NCBI GenBank assembly: GCA_947623455.1
Contig: OX392533.1
Span: forward strand, 30,564,229 to 30,628,228
Direction: 5' to 3'
From: Mimachlamys varia
Lineage: Eukaryota; Mollusca; Bivalvia; Pectinida; Pectinidae
Length of the DNA: 64,000 nt
The notes below the pieces were generated by a model. That model did no database searches, was not told where the DNA came from, and saw nothing but the letters and a program-made list of their open reading frames with translations. Positions 35,801 to 45,551 of the stretch are shown here, in pieces. A program made the position numbers and the translations under genes. Numbering within the stretch: position 1 is the stretch's first letter; every line of letters starts with the position of its first letter.

Positions 35801-35891
35801 TTTGGCAGTTGAATTGTTTATATGTTGATATGTTCTTTGTGTTTATACAGGACGATACCCGTCACATATGGCCCTAGAGGAAACGGTTTGA
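23817..35891 (+). CDS. Secreted CAP-superfamily protein with EGF-like and ShKT-like C-terminus, nine exons, 292 aa
   Basis: Exons: 23817-23850, 25061-25203, 25823-26035, 27734-27822, 31962-32056, 32183-32212, 32561-32662, 34982-35113, 35851-35891. All introns are GT-AG and all phases agree; the sum is 879 nt including TGA. Residues 1-20 form a signal peptide (MEVYTVICLLLS...). The CAP domain spans about 27-160: HNxxR at 37-41, GVYNIDAANM, TW at 60-61, LGQ.YG, WFNEI at 105-109, H127 followed by the VGC motif (QVGC, to C141) and FGCLYRG. CAP domains usually have a His-Glu-Glu-His tetrad; H37, E108 and H127 are present, but TWSTFL lacks the first Glu. Residues 161-191 (YRPGIACTKC...CENGLC) are the CRISP-like hinge. 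203-235 is EGF-like (CQCECQYG), with sequons at N218 and N219. 238-279 is a six-Cys ShKT-like module. CRISP/GLIPR-type secreted proteins share this layout; the exact role is unknown. Confidence 0.93.
24086..24255. mobile_element. Fold-back element in CAP gene intron 1
   Basis: The outer arms 'ttcaatggtttgccgttt' and 'aaacggcaaaccattgaa' are perfect complements. The inner part pairs more loosely around ctttgcgtagcaagagt. Confidence 0.8.
24594..24822. mobile_element. MITE-like element with GTGTAACGTGAAAAA ends in CAP gene intron 1
   Basis: Left end 'gtgtaacgtgaaaaaattgg' and right end 'gtcactttttcacgttacac' are inverted repeats, with further weaker inverted similarity inside (ggtcaatttttcac / gggcaatttttgcc). 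Open frames of about 65-120 codons cross this block on both strands; I think they are fortuitous. Confidence 0.65.
25425..25630 (+). repeat. Family 2 dispersed repeat in CAP gene intron 2
   Basis: Shares 'cagctgtttcgtccttcttgg' (one base changed in other copies) and 'gaagcgtcaggtgcgaaaa' with the copies at 4811 and 36285. It ends 190 bases before exon 3. Confidence 0.7.
26690..27589 (+). mobile_element. Family 1 retroelement copy with RT core deleted, CAP gene intron 3
   Basis: Starts inside the reverse transcriptase (tcatactaaactgaaagaacg), then jumps near 26868 from the segment before the GIPMGT block straight to 'ataaacaacaataagtttgc'. About 250-300 bp including the catalytic box are therefore missing. 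Downstream it keeps the coding end (PFLDSKIP, DRCRLLTNK) and the common 3' tail, ending near 27589. It lies between CAP exons 3 and 4. Confidence 0.75.
28050..28690 (+). repeat. Two 3'-end fragments of family 1 in CAP gene intron 4
   Basis: 28090-28143 holds the terminal piece (tggtttaatcgatg...gattttgttgacgctttg). 28555-28690 holds the upstream piece (gaagcagaggacgcttactc...ggaacacctggtct). They may be one copy split by later insertion or two separate insertions. Confidence 0.6.
30166..30521 (-). pseudogene. Decayed SWIM-type zinc-finger ORF in CAP gene intron 4
   Basis: The - strand frame from 30521 contains IRFTVSP, then YYCQCQVGERTMGMSAHISS and ILYYLGY. This is the pattern of a SWIM zinc finger (CxC ... 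CxH) as found in repeated ORFs of marine invertebrates. The third ligand is changed (SAH where CAH is expected). A second frame, 30384-30166, overlaps with parts of the same region shifted, and upstream sequence on that strand has stops. It is probably a transposon-derived remnant, inserted in the antisense direction in the 4.1-kb intron. Confidence 0.55.
32755..32889 (+). mobile_element. Short family 1 retroelement 3' end in CAP gene intron 7
   Basis: 135 bases from 'gcggaacacctggtcttatt' to 'gacgctttgttattctctg'. It ends at the same 3' terminus as the longer copies and is the clearest short 5'-truncated copy. Confidence 0.75.
33455..34076 (+). repeat. Four ~157-bp tandem units with a (GGAC)n tail, CAP gene intron 7
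   Basis: The anchor 'ctcaatcc(c/t)a' occurs at 33497, 33655, 33811 and 33968, a spacing of 156-158 bp. Each unit also carries 'cctttctgaagttatcatc'-like words. The array ends in a short gggcggacggacggacgg / acagacagac microsatellite at 34046-34076. It is non-coding. Confidence 0.85.
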
Positions 35892-36260
35892 CAAAAGAAG
35901 ATGTTTTAAAACTACAGTTTATAATCAATACGTTTTTTGTTTAATCGAAGTTTTAGCTTCCAACCAAAGACGGTACGTATCAACCATGTCGCAACCCTAC
36001 CAAACATGCTCTAGAGACAGGTGAAATATCCCCTGTCGAGTGACCAATGGAACCGTAATGTGGCACAACAAATCAGCCACTCATGGCTTCGCAAATGAAC
36101 CAATCGGTCAGGAGATGTTGGGACACGTTAAATACATATTCAATGTTTATTTGCATAAAGTTCAACATCGTTAAAGTGTAAAAACAACAAATATCCATCG
36201 AATCGTACACTGTACACCGATCGGCCACGCAATAAATTACTACGATGATGGGTCTGCGAT
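35892..36260 (+). other. CAP gene 3' UTR and candidate poly(A) signal
   Basis: AATAAA at 36231-36236 is the first canonical signal after the stop codon at 35889-35891, so the transcript may end near 36250. The rest of the stretch shows nothing else. A family 2 repeat begins at 36285. Confidence 0.45.
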
Positions 36261-36284
36261 ACATAAATAGTCAAGCAAGATCAC

Positions 36285-36440
36285 GAAACATACACATATA
36301 CTGCACCTTTTTTTAGTAATAGATACAGCTCTTTCGTCCTTCTTGGACTCATTAGTGATGCTAATGGCCAAATGGAGGGAATCCAAACTTTCTAAACCAA
36401 TGTAAAAGCAGATGGGTCAGGTGCCTAAAACCACTAGCAG
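36285..36440 (+). repeat. Family 2 dispersed repeat
   Basis: From 'acacatatactgcacctttt' through 'ccttcttggactcattagtg' to 'gcagatgggtcaggtgcc'. Sequence between 36441 and 37090 has no further recognised feature. Confidence 0.7.
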
Positions 36441-37091
36441 TGAACAACGCTACTGCTTCCGGAATAGAAAGCGACAAAAGTGCACCGAAGTGTAAACAAA
36501 GCCATAAGTGAAAAGGAACTCAAAGTTAAGTGAATAAGGGCAAATAATGCACCAAGGGAAAACTAACAACAAAAAGTACAGTGACTCTGGAAGTGAAATC
36601 GTTTTCAGTTTCTAAGAAACATAAATTCATATTCCATTCATTTAATAATTGATAGTAGTATACGATTCAATAAAAATGATTAGCAATATTAGTATATGTT
36701 AAAAACGGGATCCCGGCATTCAGTAATAATATCTATTTTAATTTTTGGTGGAAGCTGTGATTTATTGTGAGGTAACTATTATTTAGTTAAGTTTCTACCA
36801 CAACAGGTGGGTATTATCAACTTCCAGGGTATCAAATAATCATTACAACTGTTGAATAACATTTTGTTTATACCACACGTGGAATAAATTTTAAACGTAT
36901 TTTGATTGACTGACATGATGAACTTTGACCGGAACAAAGTCACTTGATCGATTGTTGACGTCGTCACAATTTGGCGGGAATATATACGAGATGATGTGTT
37001 TTCGCGCAAATATCATCTGCGATTCACAGAAAACAACACTGCCACTGCGACTTAATAGTATTGTGGTAGAAACAGGTCACATGACTCGTGG

Positions 37092-37208
37092 TTATTGGAT
37101 ATGGAATTTATTTCACTCTCGGTAATTATTTTTTAAAAGTTACAATAGACACTCGCTTAACTTTTATAAAATAATTAACTCGAGTGAAATAAATTCCATA
37201 TCCAACAA
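37092..37208. mobile_element. Fold-back (MITE-like) element
   Basis: 'ttggatatggaatttatttc' and 'gaaataaattccatatccaa' are exact complements. The arms extend to ~50 bp (taattatttttt / ataaaataatta) around a ~15-bp loop. Confidence 0.85.
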
Positions 37209-37884
37209 TCATTCGTTGTGTAACCTCTATTTCCATTGCTGAGATAATAAAAATATGTGTTTATATTTACTCTATTTATATAGCAAATTCTTAAAATTCT
37301 TAACGATGATTCAGTTTGTTTTCCTTTGCTGAATCTGATTTACTTATCAAACTATAGTTGATTATCCAGCTAGAAGTTAACTTAATTTATATATATATAA
37401 TTTTTTTAATTGTATTTTTTGTGAAATAAAACTTATATAAATTCATAATGATGATGCATTTTTTTCTGTTGTTTTTTCTTTTTCTTTCTGTAATCTTGGT
37501 ACCCGTATTCATTTCATAAATAATTCTATAATATCAAAACGCGATTAGGAAGAAGTAACCTATCGATATGTAAACTGAAAACTATATAATTTTGAAGACA
37601 ATCAAAAAAACGTTATGTCTTTTCCGCGTTCCTTGACACCCGCACAGCGTTTGACACGGTTCGGTAATGCTTCTGGGGGAAATATATGAGTTTGACAATA
37701 GATGACATACATTTAGAATTATTCGGAACCCATATACCGACATATCATGGTATTGTGATGACACATGGAATTCGAACTTGAAGGTTCCCCGTCTAATCAG
37801 GAGTCTGGTAGGGAGGAATGACGTCAACATTTCTGTACCTCATGTATATAAATGTCTTATTATAGGAATTAGTGATTGAGATGA

Positions 37885-38076
37885 TTGAGAATCGTTGATA
37901 TCTGTTGTGGAGACCCAGCACTGGTAAACGACCTTGTCTTACTATCTATGAATCCCACGTCTTTACAAATTCTTTTTAATGTATGTGATAAGTATGCGAA
38001 AACTTGGAAATTCGAATACAATGCAAGAACATTATTTCTATATTTGGTACGGCAAGACACTAAAAACAAACTTTGA
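37885..38076 (+). pseudogene. Non-LTR retrotransposon (LINE) reverse-transcriptase fragment
   Basis: 63 codons with the pattern NDLVLLSMNPTSLQ...DKYAKTWKFEYN. This matches the region around the YADD box of Jockey/CR1-like reverse transcriptases (DDL.L.S....LQ..L....Y...W...YN). The acidic box is degraded, with ND where DD is expected. The flanks do not extend it in frame. It is distinct from family 1. Confidence 0.5.
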
Positions 38077-38342
38077 ATGGACTATAAACACAAGAAAATA
38101 ATAGAGACTTAACAAATATAAACATATCTTAATGATAACGAATGATCGTCGGCGAAGCGGTCATGAACGGATGTGGTAATTAAGGACATCCTTCAATCTT
38201 ACAGCAAGACTGTTAAACTAACAATAACAGAGAATATATAGAAGGGTTATTATTCCAAGCGTGCTTTACAGGTCGCTATTTTGGAATAATCCCCTACAGT
38301 AAGTTACAAAAAACACCATGTCCTCCAACACAATTATTCTTA

Positions 38343-38815
38343 TTGCGCTTACATACTTATCTGGACAAGCAAACAACTCTCCGAATTGGATATATACATC
38401 TTCAAGACATTATTAAACTGCACAATTCCATTCGAAAATTGTATGGAAATAAATGGTCAATTCTTTCACCAATTACAAAGAAGATGGTCTATAAAGAGAA
38501 AGAATGTACGTCGATGGAGACTCCCTGCGATTTACAGATACTACCATACAAATTGTTCATCAAAATGATTATGGAATATACCGTATGCACACTCTAATCT
38601 TTGTCAAGGTACGTAACGAAAATGCTGAGTTTTACACCGGCATGAAGTCAAACAGTATGTGGAAAATTCAAGGAACTATACAAATCAAATTCTCCAGTTT
38701 CTATTTAAATATTATGCAACCAAACGGGGCAGAAATAAATTCCTGGAACATGTTGCTTCATATGGATCGGAGATGTGCCTTAATAATGATTATCTCCTGC
38801 ATAAACATTTCTTGA
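38343..38815 (+). other. Unassigned open segment
   Basis: Three overlapping + frames are open between 38343 and 38815; the longest starts at 38504 (103 codons). 38504-38640 has a protein-like composition (VDGDSLRFTDTT, YGIYRMHTLIFVKV), but the end is low-grade and no splice sites frame it convincingly. It could be an exon of a decayed gene or chance. The surrounding 38080-39630 is otherwise blank. Confidence 0.2.
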
Positions 38816-39639
38816 GAGTATAAGTCGGAATAAACTGTCATGTATTTCAAAGATATTGTTATTCATATAAACATATATCAGCTTTTTCTGAAATCTGGTC
38901 CAAAAATCCTCATTGAAGAGCTGAAAGCTAGGACTAAAAGGTGTTTGGTGCAATGCACTCGCCTTAGACTGTTTATTATCACAGTTGCATTGTGATTTCG
39001 CAATGACGATAAGAATATGCAATATTGAATAAGAATATTTTCTTTTATCTAGAACGCAATAATTTTTTTAAGATTTCAACATACTGGAAATGGAACAATA
39101 TGTACGGATGTACTCCCTTTTCTAATGCACATATATATCGGACGTAAAATTGTTATAAGTAATATGAGTTATCTCTCTTTAAGTATTGTACTTCAATATA
39201 CTACATGTATATGTTTATTACATGCACTAGTCGTAAGTGTCTTTGTTCTACGGTAAATATAATATTTTCAATGGTGTAGTGGCATAAAGTTAAGTTTAAA
39301 ATTGGCAGTAATAGTGTAAGTACATTCCGTACAATATCTAACACAATATATGCCGATTTGATTTGATGACATTTATCAAGTATCATTGTCCTTCGTTTCT
39401 TAAAATCTGAAAAGTATTGACTTTTTGTATACATTAGTAAACAGACTATATTTCTATGGGATACACCTACAGTAAATAATAGGTTTTATGTTTCCGAAAA
39501 TAAGAAATGATGTAGTAATCCCACATTAGTCGCCTCTTACAAGTAGGCGGCAAACCATATACAATAGGCATACTCTATATCATCAAATCTTTGGAGAGAT
39601 TTTGTGAAACTTATTAGCCCCTGGCCTGAATTTCATGAA

Positions 39640-39790
39640 TATTCTTTAACTTAATGAAATTCCTTAACTTAAAAATCTCCAAAGGAAAGCATTACAAGAG
39701 AAAAGATTATTCCCCTTATTTCTTAAATGCTTTACTCAGGAGAATGTTAGGTTACGCAATTTTCTTAAGCTAAGAGATATTTATGAAACC
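39640..39790. mobile_element. Diverged family 3 fold-back element
   Basis: Shares 'gaaattccttaacttaaaaa' and 'aaagcattaca' with the element at 18353-18462. The second arm is decayed (cttaaatgcttt). Confidence 0.55.
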
Positions 39791-40125
39791 GGGGTCTTGT
39801 GTGGTACAAATGCTTTTTTAGACACAAAAGTTTAGTTTAAGTCAATTTTATTGTATTATAGGACAAATGAATTGGACAAAAATTATTACAACTAACCACG
39901 TCCTTTCGACAGTGGAGGAAATTCTTCAGGGAGTCTGGTAATAATATAAGATAAGGATCCCCGTGCCATGGTAAAAAAGTTATCTGCATATTCCAGATGT
40001 TTAGAGCGTTTCTGAAAAGAAAGAAGAAATCTTCTATGACGGGACTTTTATTAGAAATAATAGGCGAAATGAACAGAACATAAATATAAACTTTATTTAT
40101 TTTACAACAATTATGAAAAAAATTA

Positions 40126-40300
40126 TTGAATTTACATCAATCACTCTTGTTGACCCGGATGTTACCCCGCAAGGAACTTATTGTAGGGGAAACCACAGCA
40201 CCCCGAGAAAACCGACATGATCAGGCATTTTCACATCTGATCGGGGAATCGAACCCCGTTCTCTTTAGTGAAATACAAAGCCATGATTCGAATCCTGGAT
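40126..40300 (-). mobile_element. tRNA-related SINE, copy 1
   Basis: On the - strand a perfect B-box lies within GGGGTTCGATTCCCC (40243-40257). The far end begins 'aatcactcttgttgacccgg', which is shared with the copy at 49858-50030. A poly(A) run at about 40305 sits on the + strand side. Confidence 0.6.
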
Positions 40301-40594
40301 TTATAAAAAAAAAAAAAAGTCGCTCCAATCCAACCGACGGAATAGATCCTAATGTAAGCTAATTAGGGGTGGGGGGTAACTGTTTACTTAACGCAAAAAA
40401 AAACACTGTTTGTTTGGTTTTTAATTGGATAACCAAAAAAAGACAAAAACAAAATTTGAGGGTTAATGCTTTACAAGTTTTATAAGTTCAGATACATACA
40501 TATGCGGGAGAGTCTTTTGATTTCTGCTAATTGCTTATTCAAAACAAATACCTAATATTTTATCAGAAATATAAAGCTGCTTGTTAAAACAACC

Positions 40595-41330
40595 CGAAGC
40601 GTCAACAAAACCATAATCCGAACTCAAAATTTCAACAAAGAAACAATTTATAAAGTACAAGCGGATAAGACCAGGTGATCAGGAAGAGTAGGTCATGTAA
40701 ATCTTGGTCACATCAAATAAACGTCAAGTCCTCAATGTGAGAACCGAGTCACCATTTTCAATCTCAACTAATAAGCATATTCAAAGACGTCCACCTATAT
40801 ATCATACAAGGATACAAATATTTCTCAACGAAACCAATATGGCGACCATAAAACGTGCCCTTAACCTAAATCTCTCCAATATCTGTGTCGCCGTTTGATT
40901 GTGTGCAGCCGACATCTATCACGAAAATCTCAATATCCAGAGCAAGCCCAGAAATAACGAATCAACTGCGACATTTAAACATTATAGGTTGAAGGAGATG
41001 CTACTATCAAGGAAAGGAAAGCTCATGATAGTAAAATCGAAATCGTCACGTTTATCGTATTGCTCAGTAGTGAGCTACTCGTCTTGGCCATCCAAGGAAG
41101 CAGCTAATGTAGAAGAGTCTGAGTACTCTTTTTCAAGTTCAGAAGAGTATATACGATCGTCGTGGTCAGCAAACTCCTTGCTATTATAGACAACATATCG
41201 TCGATATATCTGAGAGTGAAATGTGAAGATTTGGCACGGCTTTTGTTACCTGTCCTGATTAGTTCGTTCACAAATTCAGCCTTGTATGAAATCAAAAACT
41301 TGTCAGATAAGATTGGCCACAGTTATTTCC
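40595..41330 (-). mobile_element. Family 1 retroelement copy, decayed
   Basis: The 3' end lies near 40595 (gcgtcaacaaaaccataatc), followed by the common block (aagaccaggtgatcaggaag) and a reverse-transcriptase remnant at 41090-41330. There a - strand frame still reads LRYIDDMLSI next to EFVNELIRTGN. The frame is broken on both sides. Confidence 0.7.
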
Positions 41331-43700
41331 AATGGGAATGCCAAAAGTCTGTTGACAAAGCTTTCCTCCAAACTCAACAAGTTGATTTTCCTTCTTCAGT
41401 TAGTTTTGAACTGATTTATACTTCTGGTTTAGAAATAAAAAAGATATTATCCAAAAGTGAAATACAGCTATAATATGTCAAATACGTGAAAATAAAATAT
41501 TGCACTATTATGCTCAGTTTACACATATAATCAATTTGTGTTTAGTTTATTGTAGCAATACTCGTGTTATTCAGAGATAAAATGTAAGGACCGTAATATA
41601 TTATCATAAAAGTGTCAATAGTCTATCTCTAAATTATTCATACATGCCACAACTAAAATGTATGGGTAAAACTTGTTTTAACTTTGATATTCATTACAAA
41701 TGATATTTTGATTTTTTGTTTATTCATCTCAACCAAAATTTTAAAACTGAACTATACCTGGTATGTAATATAAACGTGGGGTGATAATTAGCTATCTTCT
41801 CAACAAACAGTGTTCGTCATACAAATAGGAAAGTTATGTAATTATGCATAACATATTGAATGAAAGATTTGAATTTTCGCAGACAAAATACTCAACTTCC
41901 TATAACGATCTGATATATTACACCACTTATTCGAACACGGTTTAATCGAATACCATGCATTCGCCGAACAGTTCGTTTTGTCCCGACCAAGTTCATACAT
42001 ATTCCACCAAACTCGGATTTACTTGAATACCATGTCTTCCTGGAACTATTGATCAGGTCCCCATGAGTTCAAGTAAGTGGGGGTTCACTGTATATCTTTA
42101 AAAAGAATGAAATACATAGATTGTCTGCAATAGTCTTTGTAGAATTATCGACGCATATTATCCCAATTTTTCTATTAGTATTATACCTTATCGTTGTACA
42201 TGCAGATTGTATAACAATTATGACGCAATTTGATCTATGAAAGTACCAGAAGGCAGGGAATAGATTCGAGTTTATTCCACGAGATTGTAATTTTTCCACT
42301 AAGTAAAAATACTGCCGCACGAGCGAAGCATATAATGCAGGGCACGCGCGTGTAAGGTTATGCCGCGCACACAACAGGCACTATCAAGTCGCACCATCTT
42401 ATCTGAGCCCAGTGGCAGACAAAACATCGAGAGAAACCTCATCGTTTGCTTTATCTTTCGCGTTCATCTACTCCTCATCGACACACGGTGACTAATCTGG
42501 TCACGTGATGTCATAACCGTCAACACCCAAAGTTGGCGTCGTGTGCAAAAAACATGTAAACAATAGTTGTTGTAAGGTGCAAGTAGACGTCTATCATTTT
42601 ATTGAATTACTAAATGCTGGTAAACGTTGATTATTAAGAGTGAAAAATCATCATGCAAAATTTAAAATCAAATAGGGGTACTATATTTAAAAATGTAATA
42701 AATACAACCGAGTATAAAAGTTTTGTGATATCACTATGATATTCTTTTTCAGGTTAAAACATAAAAATAAGACAACGCAAAAAGTAATAATGTCAGAAAC
42801 CGTTATATGAGGTGCTGTTTAAACTTCTGATTGGGACTAACAACACATTGAAAACAAAATAATTATAAATTGATTGTGAGTTATGAATATTTGATCTGTC
42901 TTTTAAAATGAAATCGATAACTTCATTTATGTTTTTTTTTATTTATGTTTTTTTAAATTACAAGTCAATTACTTTTGTCTTTGAGTTGTCATTTAAACAA
43001 CATTGGCGGAACAACTACTAATTAATAAATTTGGATCATTATCATTTGAGCGTTTGACGCAGTATTGCTTCCCCAGGTTATTCGCAGCGAAGCGACAAGA
43101 CTCTCATTGAACAAGATTGAGCTATGGCATCGTAAGTAAATCACGTGCTACGTTTGGAGAGCGTTTGCTTTCATACTCATATTAAAGGGCCTTCTGCTGG
43201 TAGCGTTCATATACTGGGTTGCAACGAAAATGTAGTATTAATGAACCGCAAAATGTAAACACATAATATCGTATATTACCGCCAAAAGATGACGACGAGA
43301 CAATAAGCACGTGGTATTGGACCACGTGATTAAAAGTAGTTCTGGTCGAAGTCCACCGTGTGTCAGCCAAACAAAGCACGTTAAGAGTTTAATCCACGTC
43401 TGGTTTATTGGATTGCTTTATACAATAGTTGTAATTATTAACTCATGCATTGGGAGCTGCATGACACCCACCTATTGTAGTAAAAGTTTTTAATTACTTC
43501 TTGATAAAATAAATTTGTTTATTTCAATGGCTAATCATTGTAATAAAATTATAAAAAAAAAAATCAAACTTTTCTTCAATTATTTATGAAACCGCTCTCA
43601 TACTCAAGCATGGATTATGTGATCAAGCCTTATTTCTTGCTATGTATATAAATTATTTAAATATTCTAATTTTTTCAAAGTTTTGGTAAAAAAATTGAAG
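41331..43700. other. Non-coding stretch with one transposon-like repeat
   Basis: 41930-42090 has inverted ends of the 'cacttattcgaac ... gttc(c/a)agtaagtgg' type, reminiscent of short DNA-transposon derivatives. Otherwise I see no exon, repeat array or RNA gene; the sequence is AT-rich. Confidence 0.4.
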
Positions 43701-43704
43701 AGGC

Positions 43705-43765
43705 ATGAAGGCGAAAGCTGTTTTCAACATTTACAAAGACTTTTTGACTCTTCGACATGATTCAG
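43705..43765 (+). other. Possible short first exon, unassigned
   Basis: The ATG at 43705 opens 20 codons (MKAKAVFNIYKDFL...) ending in a perfect donor, TCAG|GTGAGT. No downstream partner exon could be recognised, and no promoter element stands out. It is recorded only because the donor is strong. Confidence 0.15.
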
Positions 43766-45551
43766 GTGAGTTTCAAGACAGCTAGCTTGAGCACAGATCC
43801 ATGCTTAGGTATGCATGAAAACGTTTTCATAAATACGGCCTTAGGAGTATAAGGTATTGGGAGTAAATGAATTTGTTGCTGAAATACATGTAATAATAAA
43901 ATCGATATAATATATATTTCAAGGCGTTTTTTTTTTTAATAAAACAGGTGTTTGAATAGTACAAAAAGAAATACTAGAGAAATCAACAGAATAAACTGTT
44001 CCTTTTTCCCATCAAGTTTAGCTTGTAACATGTGCCAGTGATATCAGAATGGCATTGCGGTTTCGGTCGAGGACAAAAACCCTTACATCATATTACTATC
44101 ACTTAGGTCCTATAAACGGTGCAACCACAATACAACATTGATCCTCGTGGTTACCTCCTGACTAATGCGAATTTATCTGTACAATTTATACCCTGTAGAA
44201 TAAAGCGTGGTGCGGTAATCTTTCGTGTTTTGATATGCAAAAGAGTGTAAAGTGATGACAGAAAGGGTAAAAATACATATAGATAACGGGTAATTAATGG
44301 ATTCTTTAGGTCTTCCTCTTGTCCCCTTTCTGTATAATTTGACATTGATCGATATTCGTTCGCGTCAAAACAGGTGTGATGTCGGCTAGGGTATGCGCAG
44401 GAGCCAAACACATGCGTAACCTGATGGAACCATCCATACCAACACATGCATCGACGGAAGGACTTGTTGCTGATGGCAACAACAACTGTTGTACGCATTA
44501 ATATGAATTGACAAAAACTGACTCGGTAAGAGTTGAGAACTCTTGGGGATAGAAACCGGAAATTGGATCAAGATCATTAAAGTGTTTTGAACAGGTGGGA
44601 AAAATGAAGCGTCTGTACAATATGTGAAGTGTTAGTTACGCTTAACGGTCTTTCAATGTCTGTTTCAGATTTTTTTTAAGCATACATAATTTGTAGGCTA
44701 AGTTAAGTTTAATTTCCCGGAACCAAGGCTGAAAACTGATGATCTCCACATGGTCAAAAGTGGAAGCCTATGAATATTGTTTTTTTTTTCTAATTGGTAA
44801 CGTTTCACATTGGTGGTTATGAATCAGAGTTATGTTTCTGTCATTCTAAAGGGTGGCCAAAATGAGATTTTGGCGGCGACAATCCTTACTTCCGGCCTTT
44901 TCTAACGTTTTTTATTTGTTTTGGAAGTTACTCAGGAAATTACACGTTAAGTGGGGATAGTAATTATTGCTATAAATAACCGCTTTCCCCTTGAAATTTC
45001 TAGTGTAGTTTGGACTGTGTGTGGTGTACCATTTGATGACCTCAGCAGTCATAGTTGAATAATGAAAAATAAATAGCGTCAAATGAAAACTAAATCCAGA
45101 GTTGATAAGGGGAAAACAGGAAATAAAACGAAAACAATAACGGGAATGCATCATCTTGCACCACCCCTTATAACGGAAGTGGAACTGTATGGAAGGTGTT
45201 CCGGAAGGGTAAGCGTCAGATATGTTTCACATCTATGTTCGTTTAAAAGTGAGTCAGTGTTCAGCCACTGGTTTACCTATGTGAATGTTTGTCATTTAAA
45301 CACATAATCAGTCATTTTTAACGTGACGTCCAAAAGGTCAATTGGTTTCGACATTACTGAAATTCCGATTTTTAAAGAAGATTAACATGGGATATAGTAC
45401 AGATTATAAGGAAAGTCATTCAATATTTAAAAATCCTTTATTTACTGATTTAATCTTCCTTCGTATTCATCTCCCTTTCCTCGCCCTCGCTATAATACAA
45501 ATGTACATTATATAAGATCCTTGTCTACCCAGTAACAAGTACCTACATGTA
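43766..45551. other. Non-coding stretch before the 49-bp satellite
   Basis: There is a small family 1 fragment at 45195-45220 (ggaaggtgttccggaagggt). Nothing else is recognised. An open frame on the - strand at 44151-44498 has no domain and no splice context. Confidence 0.4.

Noticed and set aside
44151..44498. 115-codon - strand frame
   Set aside because: No recognisable domain, no splice sites, overlapping alternative frame of similar quality.
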